Below, piece after piece: positions 8,940 through 17,231 of a stretch of DNA of 64,000 nucleotides (its first letter is position 1; each line of letters begins with the position of its first letter). The translations under genes and the position numbers were made by a program. Origin of the DNA: DAOUBP01 sp964474695 (GTDB lineage: Bacteria; Chloroflexota; Anaerolineae; CG2-30-64-16); contig CAYYTK010000030.1 in NCBI GenBank assembly GCA_964474695.1, positions 1 to 64,000 of the forward strand, read 5' to 3'. The notes under the pieces are model-generated. The model was not told where the DNA came from. It saw only the letters and a program-made list of their open reading frames with translations, and ran no database searches.

Positions 8940-9006
8940 TCAGTGCGTTGGTGCGTTGGTGAGTTAGTCTCACTATCTCACTATCGTACTATCGCACTAC
9001 TGCACT
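8940..9006. repeat. Degenerate octamer array between tal and rpiA
   Basis: Tandem eight-base units (GCGTTGGT, GCGTTGGT, GAGTTAGT) pass into units of the type CTCACTAT, CGTACTAT, CGCACTAC. The array fills the gap between the tal stop and the rpiA start. It is the same architecture as the octamer arrays at 10152, 13455, 18681 and 55503, with a different unit. Confidence 0.65.
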
Positions 9007-10137
9007 TCACTCCTCACCGAGCGCGGCCTTGCGGCTCGCCTCCATCGCATCCATCAGCGCGGTCCAGGCGCTGGCGAAGGATTTGACGCCTTCGGCCTCC
9101 AGCTCAGCCGTGACATTCGCCATCGAGATGCCCAACGCTTCCAGCCGGGCCATGGCCTGATAGGCCCCCGGGATGTCCTCTTCCAGGCTGTCGGCGCGCG
9201 CCACCCCGTGATCCAGGAATGCGGCCAGGGTCGCCGGCGGGACGGTATTCACCGTATTCTTGCCGACCAGCTCTTCGATGTAGATGACGTCGCGGTAGGC
9301 CGGGTTCTTGGTGCCGGTGGAGGCCCACAACGGGCGCTGCGGACGGCCGCCCAAGGCAGCGAGCTGGGCGAAGCGCTCTGAGCCGAAGATGGTCTTGTAG
9401 TCGGCGTAGGCCAACCGGGCATTCGCGATCGCGGCCTGGCCCACGGCTTGCGCCGCTTTCTCGGCCCGGAAGCCCCCGCGATCGATCATGCCGTTCAAGA
9501 GGCCGTCCACCTTGGTGTCAACGCGCGAGACGAAAAAGGACGCGACCGAGGCAATGGAGTCGATCGGCAGCCCCTTGGCCGCACGCCGCGCGAGGCCGCT
9601 GATGTACATCTCCATCACGGCCCAGTAGCGCTCACGTGAGAAGATCAGCGTGACATTGACGTTGATGCCCGCCTCGATCGCTTGCAGGATGGCCGGCAGG
9701 CCCTCCAACGTCGCGGGGATCTTAACCATCAAGTTCGGCCGGTTCACCCATTTCCAGAGCCGCTTGGCTTCGGAGAGCGTGGTGGCGGTGTCATGGGCCA
9801 GATTGGGATTAACCTCCAGGCTGACGTAGCCGTCCCCCTTGTTGCTCTCCTCGTAGACCGGCCTCAGCAGGTCGGCGGCCGCCCGGATGTCCTCGACCGC
9901 CAGCTCCCAGAAGATCTCTTCCCCGGTCTTGCCGGCCTTTGCCAGCGGCGCCAACCCCTCGTCGTAATCATGCGACTTGGTGACCGCATTCATGAAGATC
10001 GTGGGATTGGAGGTGACCCCGCGGATTTCGCCGCGGGCGATCATGGCGGCCATTTCGCCGTTGCGCAGCAGGCGGCGCTCGACGTTGTCGTACCAGATGG
10101 ATTGACCGAATTCGTGCAGTTGCTGAGATGTGTTCAT
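9007..10137 (-). CDS. tal: Transaldolase
   Basis: Transfers a dihydroxyacetone unit between sugar phosphates. 376 aa, the length of the long Tal group common in high-GC bacteria. Visible are GVTSNPTIFMNAV near the N-terminus, a DGYVSLEVNP strand, the Schiff-base lysine in NLMVKIPAT, and GINVNVTLIFS. AAGGAG lies eight bases before the ATG at 10137. It lies between tkt and rpiA and completes the non-oxidative pentose-phosphate branch. Confidence 0.96.
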   Translation of the reverse strand: MNTSQQLHEFGQSIWYDNVERRLLRNGEMAAMIARGEIRGVTSNPTIFMNAVTKSHDYDEGLAPLAKAGKTGEEIFWELAVEDIRAAADLLRPVYEESNKGDGYVSLEVNPNLAHDTATTLSEAKRLWKWVNRPNLMVKIPATLEGLPAILQAIEAGINVNVTLIFSRERYWAVMEMYISGLARRAAKGLPIDSIASVASFFVSRVDTKVDGLLNGMIDRGGFRAEKAAQAVGQAAIANARLAYADYKTIFGSERFAQLAALGGRPQRPLWASTGTKNPAYRDVIYIEELVGKNTVNTVPPATLAAFLDHGVARADSLEEDIPGAYQAMARLEALGISMANVTAELEAEGVKSFASAWTALMDAMEASRKAALGEE

Positions 10138-10151
10138 GTGCTTCTCCTTGT

Positions 10152-10237
10152 GATGGTAGATTGGTAGATTGGTAGATTGGAACTTGGGGGCTGTTTACCA
10201 ACTTACCAACCTACCAATTTACCAAGTTACCAAATTA
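10152..10237. repeat. Inverted octamer array (ATTGGTAG / TACCAANT)
   Basis: About three ATTGGTAG units are followed, after a short spacer, by five TACCAANT units in the opposite sense, so the two halves can pair. The right half runs into the tkt stop codon. Similar arrays lie at 13455, 18681 and 55503, with short traces near 25030 and 40036. Confidence 0.8.
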
Positions 10238-12295
10238 CCCTTTACCGAGTTGGTCTTTGGCTGCGGCGATGACAGCATCCACGGTGAAGCCGAATTTTTG
10301 CAGCAGCGCCTTGAGCGGCGCGGATGCGCCGAACGTCTTCATGCCGATGACGGCGCCGGTTAGCCCGACCCATTGCGCCCAGCCGAAGGTCGAACCCTGT
10401 TCGACCGCCACACGCGCGATCACCTGGGGCGGCAGCACCGCGTCACGATAGGCCTGAGTCTGCTGCTCGAACAGCTCCCACGACGGCATGCTGACGACGC
10501 GGGCCTTGATGCCTTCGGCGGTCAGTTGTTCGTAGGCCGCGATAGCCAGCGCCAGCTCCGTGCCGGTGGCCAACAGCAAGACATCCGGTTTGCCATCGGC
10601 CGCATCGGCCACCACATACGCGCCCTTGGCGACGCCTGAGGCCGGCGCATACTTCGTGCGGTCCAGCGTCGGCTGCGCCTGGCGGGACAGGACGAGCATG
10701 GCCGGGTGGTGCTTCAACTGCATCACCACGCGCCACGCCTCGGCCACTTCGTTCGGGTCGCCGGGGCGCAAGGTGATCATGCCCGGCATCGCGCGGAAGG
10801 ACGCGATCTGCTCGATGGGCTGATGGGTGGGACCATCCTCGCCTACGCCGATCGAGTCATGGGTCCAGATGAAGACCGTCGGGATTTCCATGAGCGCGGC
10901 CAGGCGAATCGGCGCGCGGCAGTAATCGGTGAAGATAAAGAAGCCCGACACGAAGGGGCGCAACTTGCACAGCGCCAGGCCGTTGCCGATCGCAGTCATG
11001 GCATGCTCGCGCACGCCGAAGTGGAAGTTGCGGCCGCTGTAGTCGTCGGCCTGGAAGTCGCCCGCGCCGGGGAACGTGAGCCGGGTCTTGGTGGAAGGCG
11101 CCAGGTCCGCCGCGCCGCCCAGGAGCCACGGATGGTTCTTGGCGATGGCGTTCAGCACCTTGCCTGATGACTCGCGGCTGGCCAGGCCCTTGGGGTCCGC
11201 CGGGAAGACGGGCAGGTCCTTGTCCCAGCCGGCCGGCAGCTCACGCCGCTGCATCAGCTCGATCTCGAGGGCCAGCTCGGGATACTCCTGCTTGTATTGA
11301 GCAAACAGCCCTTCCCAGGCGGCATTGAGCTGCGCGCCGCGCGCGCCGATCCCGTCCGCGAAGTTCTTCACGACTTCGTCGGGCACCAGGAACTTGGCGT
11401 CTTCGGGCCAGCCGTAGAAAGCCTTCGTTTTGCGAATGGTCTCCTCGCCCAACGGTTCGCCGTGCGCGCCGCTCGTGTCCTGCTTGCCGGGTGCGCCGTA
11501 GGCGATATGGCTGTCCACGATGATCAGCGTGGGCCGATCGTTGGTCTTCTTGAAGATTTCAAAGGCGTCACGCAGCCGCTCGAGATCGTTGGCGTCACCG
11601 ACGCGCCACACGTTCCAACCGTAGCTGAGGAAACGCACGGCCACATCTTCGGACATCGCCAGGGCCGTGTTGCCCTCGATCGTGATGTGGTTGTTGTCGT
11701 AGATCCAGCACAGATTGGAGAGCTTGAGATGACCGGCGATCGAGGCGGCCTCGCTGCTGACGCCTTCCATCATACAGCCGTCGCCGGCGAGCGCGTAGAC
11801 GTCGAAGTCGAACATCTCGAACCCGGGCTTGTTGTAGCGTGCTGCCAGCCAGCGGCTGGCAATCGCCATGCCCACGCTCGTCGCCACGCCGTTGCCGAGC
11901 GGGCCGGTGGTGGTCTCGACGCCCGAAGTCATGTGATACTCGGGGTGCCCGGGGCATTTGCTGTCGGGCTGCCGGAAGCGCTTGATATCATCCAGCGTCA
12001 CCGACGGCGTGCCGGGGATCTCGTAGTCGGGGTCAACGGACTTGACGCCGGTCAGGAACAACATGCTGTAGAGCAACATGGAGGCGTGACCGGCCGATAG
12101 GACAAAACGGTCACGGTTGGGCCAGATCGGGTCGGCCGGGTCGAAGCGCAGGTAGCGCTGCCACAGCGTGTACGCGACCGGCGCCATCCCCATCGGCGTG
12201 CCGGGATGGCCTGAGTTGGCCTGTTCGATCGCATCCATCGAAAGTGTGCGGATGGTATTAATGGATAACTGATCAATATTGATTTCTTGGCTCAT
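10235..12295 (-). CDS. tkt: Transketolase
   Basis: Thiamine-diphosphate enzyme that moves two-carbon units between pentose and hexose phosphates. 686 aa. The N-terminal domain has ANSGHPGTPMGMAP and the GDGC(M)MEG...NN ThDP motif (LAGDGCMMEGVSSEA to YDNNHITIEG). The middle domain carries the catalytic Glu in NFHFGVREHAM and the THDSIGVGEDGPTHQPIEQ block. A GAGAGGA sequence precedes the ATG at 12295. The stop codon falls inside the octamer array, so the last residues border repeat DNA. It is followed by tal and preceded by the sugar kinase. Confidence 0.97.
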   Translation of the reverse strand: MSQEINIDQLSINTIRTLSMDAIEQANSGHPGTPMGMAPVAYTLWQRYLRFDPADPIWPNRDRFVLSAGHASMLLYSMLFLTGVKSVDPDYEIPGTPSVTLDDIKRFRQPDSKCPGHPEYHMTSGVETTTGPLGNGVATSVGMAIASRWLAARYNKPGFEMFDFDVYALAGDGCMMEGVSSEAASIAGHLKLSNLCWIYDNNHITIEGNTALAMSEDVAVRFLSYGWNVWRVGDANDLERLRDAFEIFKKTNDRPTLIIVDSHIAYGAPGKQDTSGAHGEPLGEETIRKTKAFYGWPEDAKFLVPDEVVKNFADGIGARGAQLNAAWEGLFAQYKQEYPELALEIELMQRRELPAGWDKDLPVFPADPKGLASRESSGKVLNAIAKNHPWLLGGAADLAPSTKTRLTFPGAGDFQADDYSGRNFHFGVREHAMTAIGNGLALCKLRPFVSGFFIFTDYCRAPIRLAALMEIPTVFIWTHDSIGVGEDGPTHQPIEQIASFRAMPGMITLRPGDPNEVAEAWRVVMQLKHHPAMLVLSRQAQPTLDRTKYAPASGVAKGAYVVADAADGKPDVLLLATGTELALAIAAYEQLTAEGIKARVVSMPSWELFEQQTQAYRDAVLPPQVIARVAVEQGSTFGWAQWVGLTGAVIGMKTFGASAPLKALLQKFGFTVDAVIAAAKDQLGKG

Positions 12296-12324
12296 AGGTT
12301 GTTTTCCTCTCTAGCCTAAGGATC

Positions 12325-12345
12325 GCCAACTTTTCGAAAGTTGGC
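12325..12345. repeat. GCCAACTTT palindromic element
   Basis: Perfect 9-bp arms GCCAACTTT (12325-12333) and AAAGTTGGC (12337-12345) around TCG, between tkt and the sugar kinase. A second copy is inside gntK at 16972. Confidence 0.8.
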
Positions 12346-12356
12346 AACCCTTTGTA

Positions 12357-13439
12357 CTAACGTTGAATGCGCGCCGAGCCGCCCTTGGCGAACGCACGCA
12401 CCTGTTCCACCGTAGCCATCGTCGTGTCGCCGGGGAAGGTGGTGAGCAGCGCGCCGTGCGCCCAGCCCAGGTTCACCGCCTCCTGTTCGGAGGCGCCGGA
12501 CAACAGGCCATAGAAGAAGCCGGCGGCATAGCCATCGCCGCCGCCGACGCGATCCACCACATCCAGCTCGCAGGTGGGCGCCTGGTAGGTCTTGCCGTTG
12601 ACCCAGGCGACCGCGCTCCAGCTGTGGCGGTTGGTCGAGTGCACCTCACGCAGGGTGGTTGCCACGACCTTGACGTTGGGGTACATCTCAGTCACTCTGT
12701 CGATCATGCCGAAGAAGGCGCTTGGGTCAAGCTTGGACGCAACGTGAACGTCCTGCCCCTCGATGCCGAGGCCCATCTGCAGATCCTCTTCGTTACCGAC
12801 GATCACATCCACGTTTTCCACGATTCGTCTGAGCACCTTCAGCGCGACCGCGTGCCCGCCCCAGAGGTTCCAGAGCTTGGCGCGGTAGTTGAGGTCGATC
12901 GAGGTGATGGCGCCGTGGGCCTTGGCGGCCTTCATGCCTTCGATGATCAGCTCGCCCGTGGTCTCTGACAGCGCGGCGAAGATGCCGCCGCTGTTGAACC
13001 AGCGCACCCCGCCGGCAAAGATCTTGTCCCAATCGAAGTCGCCCGGCTTGAGCTGCGCGGCGGCTTCGTTGGAGCGGTTGTAGAAGACGACCGGAGCGCG
13101 CACCCCCTGGCCCCGATCGCTGTAGACCGTCGCCATGTTCGGCCCGTTCACGCCGTTGTGCTCGAAGTGTTTGTAGAACGGGGTGACGCCCATGGCGCGC
13201 ACGCGCTCGGCGATCAGGTCGCCGATCGGGTAATCCACCATCGCGGTCACGATGCCCGTCTTGAGCCTGAAGCAGTCCGCCAGATTGGCGGCTACGTTGA
13301 ACTCGCCGCCGCTCACATGGATGTCGCAATGGGTGGCTTTGCGGAAGGGGATGATCCCCGGGTCCAGGCGATGGACTAGCGCGCCCAAAGAGATCAGGTC
13401 GAACGCGCCTTCGGTCTTCAAATTCATGCCGTATTTCAT
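12357..13439 (-). CDS. PfkB-family sugar kinase, probably 2-keto-3-deoxygluconate kinase
   Basis: Ribokinase-fold kinase, 360 aa. The PfkB N-terminal motif is HVSGGEFNVAANLA (about residue 41). The C-terminal ATP/anion-hole motif is DVVDRVGGGDGYAAGF, with the catalytic base Asp302. The VVFYNRSNEAA segment resembles the VYYR...SAA segment of KDG kinases. It is therefore probably 2-keto-3-deoxygluconate kinase (KdgK), but other sugar acids or fructose are possible. The Met at 13439 is preferred over an upstream extension to 13502, because GAGGAGA lies before it and the extension is read from the octamer array. If it is KdgK, its usual partners mannonate dehydratase and KDPG aldolase are missing from the window. 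Confidence 0.8.
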   Translation of the reverse strand: MKYGMNLKTEGAFDLISLGALVHRLDPGIIPFRKATHCDIHVSGGEFNVAANLADCFRLKTGIVTAMVDYPIGDLIAERVRAMGVTPFYKHFEHNGVNGPNMATVYSDRGQGVRAPVVFYNRSNEAAAQLKPGDFDWDKIFAGGVRWFNSGGIFAALSETTGELIIEGMKAAKAHGAITSIDLNYRAKLWNLWGGHAVALKVLRRIVENVDVIVGNEEDLQMGLGIEGQDVHVASKLDPSAFFGMIDRVTEMYPNVKVVATTLREVHSTNRHSWSAVAWVNGKTYQAPTCELDVVDRVGGGDGYAAGFFYGLLSGASEQEAVNLGWAHGALLTTFPGDTTMATVEQVRAFAKGGSARIQR

Positions 13440-13454
13440 GCGTTTCTCCTCGTC

Positions 13455-13520
13455 TCTGGTAGATTGGTAAATTGGTACACTGGTAAACCCGCCGTCTCCC
13501 AATTTCCCGATCTCCCAATT
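13455..13520. repeat. Octamer array between larA-like gene and sugar kinase
   Basis: Units GGTAGATT, GGTAAATT and GGTACACT are followed by TCTCCCAATT-type units in opposite sense. Same design as the array at 10152, but with a more diverged right half. Confidence 0.65.
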
Positions 13521-14777
13521 TTACCGGACCTTGTACAGCATCTCGCCGGCCCTGGGAACGTAGAGGAAGCCATCATCCTCGCGGTTCATCCAGTCGGCCG
13601 GGTTGATGGTGGCCGGATCCCGGTAACCCAGGTTCAGCTTGGCACAGTCCTCGGGCGGGATCTTGCTCGCCAACGTCAGCCGGACGTTGGGCTTTTCGAT
13701 GCCGTTTTCCATCACGCCGGAGCCGCGCACATGGGTGCAATGCGCCAGTGCACCGAGCGGCAGGTGCTTGTATTTGTCCCAGTCCGCCAGGAAGTAGGGC
13801 AGGATGTGGTAGCCCGCCTCATAGATATATTTGCCGTGGACCGGGCTGACGACGTCCAGGTGGGGGGCATAGATGATGAGCTCGCCGCCGATTTCCACCG
13901 CGGACTCCATCTTGTACATGCATTTGCCGGCCGTCCACAACTCATCGTACATGGGAGGGCACCCGGACAGTACGCTCTTGTACGGATGGTCGCACCATTT
14001 GACGTGCAGTTTCTCGGCCTCATCTGCCGCGGCGTTCCACGTTTCGTACACATCGCCGATCAGCACGCCCGCAATCTCGGCCCCTTCGGTGATCAGAGCC
14101 GCCAGCGTGGTCGGCGTCTGCAGGCGGTGCGTCGCGGCGTGGATCACAGCCCGCACCGGCGTATCCTTGATGCCGATCGTGCCCCGCACCGTCGCCAGCG
14201 CCCCCAGCCAGTGGGTGAAGTTGATGACGTCCGGCCCCGAGATGCCGGGGAAGAAGTACTTCGCGCCGCCGGAATAGCCGACAACTTCATGCGGCAGGGT
14301 CGGGCCGAGGATGATGATGGCATCGTGCTCCAGCACGGCCTTATTGATGCGGATGTTGATCTCGGTCGGCAGCGAATAGTGGTAGCTCGCGCCGGCAAGC
14401 TGTTTGATCTCATCCGCACCGATGATGCCGAGCGAAGCCAGCGCCGCCGGATCGTCCCAGGCGTGGTTGAGCAGGCCGACGTGCTTATAGGTTGTCGCGC
14501 GTTCCTCCGCAGTGATGCCCACCAGGTGGTTCAGGCCCGCCTCGGAGTACCCCGGATGCGTGCCCAACGCGACCATGACGTTGAGCTCGCGCACGTCGTC
14601 GAGCACCTCAACGATCATACGGAACAACTCGGGCAGAGGTACGGCCCGGGTGTGGTCGGGGATGAGCACCAGCACCTTCTGCCCCGTGAACTTGCCGCCG
14701 AGGCCCCTTGCCAGGGTCGCCAGGATGGCGTCGTGCGATAGAACACCGTGCTCTGCGATTTTCTTGGCAACAGTCAT
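13521..14777 (-). CDS. LarA-family nickel-pincer hydroxyacid epimerase/racemase (candidate gluconate/mannonate 2-epimerase)
   Basis: 418 aa, homologous to lactate racemase LarA, which uses a nickel-pincer nucleotide bound to a lysine. Visible are PDHTRAVPL (Asp41-Arg44), ALGTHPGYSE, His99, His163 (LPHEVVGYSGGAK), Lys173 of GGAK and His189. The spacings His163-Lys173 (10) and Lys173-His189 (16) match His174, Lys184 and His200 of the Lactiplantibacillus plantarum enzyme, so the cofactor lysine and both catalytic histidines are in place. GGAGGAT precedes the ATG. It lies between a fructuronate reductase and a KDG-type kinase, with gluconokinase two genes upstream. The LarA superfamily includes reported D-gluconate 2-epimerases, so mannonate-to-gluconate epimerisation is the inferred job. 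No LarB, LarC or LarE cofactor genes are in the window. Confidence 0.85.
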   Translation of the reverse strand: MTVAKKIAEHGVLSHDAILATLARGLGGKFTGQKVLVLIPDHTRAVPLPELFRMIVEVLDDVRELNVMVALGTHPGYSEAGLNHLVGITAEERATTYKHVGLLNHAWDDPAALASLGIIGADEIKQLAGASYHYSLPTEINIRINKAVLEHDAIIILGPTLPHEVVGYSGGAKYFFPGISGPDVINFTHWLGALATVRGTIGIKDTPVRAVIHAATHRLQTPTTLAALITEGAEIAGVLIGDVYETWNAAADEAEKLHVKWCDHPYKSVLSGCPPMYDELWTAGKCMYKMESAVEIGGELIIYAPHLDVVSPVHGKYIYEAGYHILPYFLADWDKYKHLPLGALAHCTHVRGSGVMENGIEKPNVRLTLASKIPPEDCAKLNLGYRDPATINPADWMNREDDGFLYVPRAGEMLYKVR

Positions 14778-14796
14778 GTGTTCAGATCCTCCCGTG

Positions 14797-14821
14797 TAGG
14801 GGCGGGGTCACCCCGCCCCTA
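14797..14821. repeat. GTAGGGG palindromic element
   Basis: TAGGGGCGGGGT and ACCCCGCCCCTA flank a single C, giving a near-perfect 12-bp stem between the SDR stop and the larA-like start. Confidence 0.88.
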
Positions 14822-14829
14822 TGCTCGCC

Positions 14830-15663
14830 CTATACGCCCGCGTACGCCGAGAAGCCGCCGTCCACCGGCACCGTGATGCCCGTGACGAAAGCAGAGGCGC
14901 CCGACAGCAGGAAGAGCACGCAGCCCATGGTATCGTCATCGTTGCCCAAGCGGCCCATGGGGGTGTGGTCAAAGATCTTCTTACCGCGTGGGGTCCACTC
15001 ACCGGTTTCCTTGTCGGTCAACAGGAAGCGGTTCTGATCGGTCAGGAAGAAGCCGGGTGCGATTGCATTGACGCGAATCTTGCCGGAATAGTTCTGCGCC
15101 ATGTGCACGGCCAGCCACGAGGTGAAGTTGGTGATCGCGGCCTTGGATGCCGAGTACGCCGCGATGTTGGTGAGCGGGCGGTATGCGTTCATAGATGAGT
15201 AGTTCAGGATTACGCCTTCCCCTGTCTCAACCATCTGCTTGGCAAGGATCTGGCAGGGCATGATGGTGCCGAGGACGTTCAGGTCGAGCACGAAGCGCAT
15301 CCCATCCTCCGGGATGTCGAAAAAGCTCATCGTCGGGCTGACCGTGGCCTTCGGGCTGTTGCCGCCGGCCGCGTTGACCAGGCCGTAGAGGGTGCCGAAG
15401 CGCGCTTTGATGGCCGCGCTGGCCGCCTCGAGGCTCTCGCGGCTCATCACATCGACCTGGAATCCGTCGATCCGCGCACCATCGGCTCCGGCAGCTTCCT
15501 GGATGACTGAGAGCCTTGCCAGGCTGCGGTCGAGGATCATTACGTTTGCGCCGCAGCTCGCCAGCAAGGTGACCACCCCACTGGCCAGCACACCGCCGCC
15601 GCCGGTGACCGCAAAGGTCTTGCCGGTGAAGTCGTACATCTTAATGAGATCGTCACGGTTCAT
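14830..15663 (-). CDS. uxuB: SDR-family D-fructuronate reductase (D-mannonate oxidoreductase), UxuB/YjmF type
   Basis: Short-chain dehydrogenase, 277 aa. The cofactor loop is TGGGGVLASG, the NAG-like motif is NAAGG, and the catalytic set is Ser in NYSSMNAYRP with Tyr-x-x-x-Lys in AYSASKAA. The segment IAPGFFLTDQNRFLL followed by DHTPMGRLG is characteristic of the Bacillus YjmF/UxuB SDRs that reduce fructuronate to mannonate. It is not the APGYF type of gluconate 5-dehydrogenase. The ATG overlaps the gntK stop as ATGA, so the two are probably translationally coupled. UxaC upstream supplies fructuronate, and the LarA-like enzyme downstream could take mannonate. Confidence 0.87.
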   Translation of the reverse strand: MNRDDLIKMYDFTGKTFAVTGGGGVLASGVVTLLASCGANVMILDRSLARLSVIQEAAGADGARIDGFQVDVMSRESLEAASAAIKARFGTLYGLVNAAGGNSPKATVSPTMSFFDIPEDGMRFVLDLNVLGTIMPCQILAKQMVETGEGVILNYSSMNAYRPLTNIAAYSASKAAITNFTSWLAVHMAQNYSGKIRVNAIAPGFFLTDQNRFLLTDKETGEWTPRGKKIFDHTPMGRLGNDDDTMGCVLFLLSGASAFVTGITVPVDGGFSAYAGV

Positions 15664-17180
15664 AAAAAGCTCTCCTTTAGGTTTTCCAGTGTTTCGCCCA
15701 TGGCCGCCATGCCGCGACGCAGGGCTCGGTATTCGCGATGGTGTTGTTTGTAGAATTGGTGGCGATTCAAGTTAGGAGTATAGACCGGGCCAGCTTCAAC
15801 CGTGGCCGCTATCTCGTCGGCGCTGATCTGGCCCAGTGCATACATGCCCAGCAGCGCTGCGCCGGTGGCTGAGGTGTCGGCCACTTCCAATGCCATCAGT
15901 GGAACACCCAACATGTCGGATAGGATCTGAACCCACAGCGGCGTGCGGGTGATCCCCCCTGTGATTCGCACCATCTCGCTGCTTGTCTCTGAGCCGTATA
16001 GCGCGTCCCAAACATCAGCGAGGCAGTTCGCCACGCCCTCCATAGCCGCGCGCGAAAAGTGCGCCCGGTTATGCTGCATGCCCAGCCCGTACATCATCCC
16101 TTTGTCCTTGGGCGCCCAGTGCGGGCTGCGCTCGCCGGCAAAGTAGGGCAGCAGGAAGACCCCTTCTGCGCCGGGCTGGACGGTTGCAGCATCCACCGCC
16201 AACTGCTCATAGCCGGCAGCTCCGATCAGGTCGGGATAAAGTTTCTCGCGCACCCATTGCAGCGTCAGCCCACCGTTGTTGATGGCCCCACCGATGAACC
16301 AGAGCGGTTCGGGCTTGTCGGTCAGCAGATAACAGAAGGTGCGCTCGCCCGGGTCGAACCAGGGTTCCGCAACGACCTTGCGCACCGCGCCGCTGGTGCC
16401 CACGGTGATCACCATCTGGCCGGGCGCCGCGATGCCGGTGCCCAGGCTGGCCATGGCGCCATCGCTGCCGCCGGCGATCACGGGCAGTCCGGCCGGCAGT
16501 CTGGTGACGGCCGCAGCCTCAGCGGTCAGCCCCCCAACCACCGCGGCCGGCGAGACCAGGGGCGGCAGCCGATCAGCCAGGACGTCAGCCAGGCGCAGAA
16601 CGCCCGTATCCCACTTCAGAGATTGGAGGTTAAGCAGCCCGGTTGTGGATGCCAGGCTCAGGTCGGACGCCCAGACGCCGGTCAGCGCGTGCAGGATCCA
16701 ATCTTTGATCCCCACCCACAGATGCGCCCGCTGCATTTGCTCAGGCTCCACTCGCTCCCACCACCTGAGGCGCTGGAGATGGTAGGTCGAGTGCACGGGG
16801 CAGCCTGTGCGCCGGTAGAGCGCATGGACGTCCGTGTCGGCAATCAGGCTGCGGTACACGGCGGTTGCCCGCGCGTCGGCCCAGGTCATGGCGTTCGAGA
16901 TGGGCGTGCCGGCCTCGTCGCTGACTGGGAACAGGCTGTGCATCGCGCCGCTGAAGCAGATGCCTGAAGGCTGCCAACTTTCCGAAAGTTGGCAAGCTTG
17001 CTCCGCCACTGAGCGCAGCACCTTCTGAACGGCTGCCCATACATGCCTGACGTCCAACTCGGCTGCGCGCGGATGGGGGACTTGCAGCCTGTAGCCCTCG
17101 GAGGCGGTGGCACGCACGCGGCCATCTGCATCCAAGAGCACCGCTTTGCAGTTCGTGGTTCCGAGGTCCAGCCCGATCAT
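15660..17180 (-). CDS. gntK: FGGY-family gluconokinase
   Basis: Phosphorylates D-gluconate to 6-phosphogluconate. 506 aa with the FGGY kinase fold: MIGLDLGTTNCKAV (phosphate 1), the catalytic-region TWADARA, and GGSDGAMASLG. The pattern SGAMHSLFPV, YRRTGCPVH, VGIKDWIL, SLASTTGLLNLQSLKWD, TVGTSGAVR and IGGAINNGGLTLQWVRE follows Bacillus GntK closely and differs from xylulokinases and glycerol kinases. GGAGGAAAGG precedes the ATG. A GCCAACTTT palindrome is read in frame at residues 63-70 (CQLSESWQ), in the loop before ICFSGAMHS. It is flanked by uxaC and the fructuronate reductase, so gluconate must be made or imported in this pathway. Confidence 0.88.
   Translation of the reverse strand: MIGLDLGTTNCKAVLLDADGRVRATASEGYRLQVPHPRAAELDVRHVWAAVQKVLRSVAEQACQLSESWQPSGICFSGAMHSLFPVSDEAGTPISNAMTWADARATAVYRSLIADTDVHALYRRTGCPVHSTYHLQRLRWWERVEPEQMQRAHLWVGIKDWILHALTGVWASDLSLASTTGLLNLQSLKWDTGVLRLADVLADRLPPLVSPAAVVGGLTAEAAAVTRLPAGLPVIAGGSDGAMASLGTGIAAPGQMVITVGTSGAVRKVVAEPWFDPGERTFCYLLTDKPEPLWFIGGAINNGGLTLQWVREKLYPDLIGAAGYEQLAVDAATVQPGAEGVFLLPYFAGERSPHWAPKDKGMMYGLGMQHNRAHFSRAAMEGVANCLADVWDALYGSETSSEMVRITGGITRTPLWVQILSDMLGVPLMALEVADTSATGAALLGMYALGQISADEIAATVEAGPVYTPNLNRHQFYKQHHREYRALRRGMAAMGETLENLKESFL
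16972..16994. repeat. GCCAACTTT palindrome in frame inside gntK
   Basis: TGCCAACTTT (16972-16981), CCG, AAAGTTGGCA (16985-16994): a perfect 10-bp stem with a 3-nt loop. It encodes CQLSESWQ in GntK without breaking the frame. The intergenic copy is at 12325. Confidence 0.85.
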
Positions 17181-17192
17181 CCTTTCCTCCCT

Positions 17193-17219
17193 GTAGGGGC
17201 GGGATCACCCCGCCCCTAC
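17193..17219. repeat. GTAGGGG palindromic element
   Basis: GTAGGGGCGGG and CCCCGCCCCTAC arms around a 4-nt loop, between the uxaC stop and the gntK start. Confidence 0.88.
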
Positions 17220-17231
17220 CTGGGTCACTGC

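Noticed and set aside
13464..14741. 425-codon plus-strand ORF opposite the LarA-like gene
   Set aside because: Shadow ORF. The minus-strand protein has conserved catalytic residues at exact spacing.
14830..15663. Gluconate 5-dehydrogenase as identity of the SDR
   Set aside because: The APGFFLTDQNRFLL and DHTPMGR segments are those of YjmF/UxuB-type fructuronate reductases, and uxaC is adjacent.
15660..17180. Xylulokinase as identity of the FGGY kinase
   Set aside because: The motif pattern (SGAMHS, YRRTGCPVH, SLASTTGLLNL, IGGAINNGG) follows gluconokinase, and no xylose isomerase is near.
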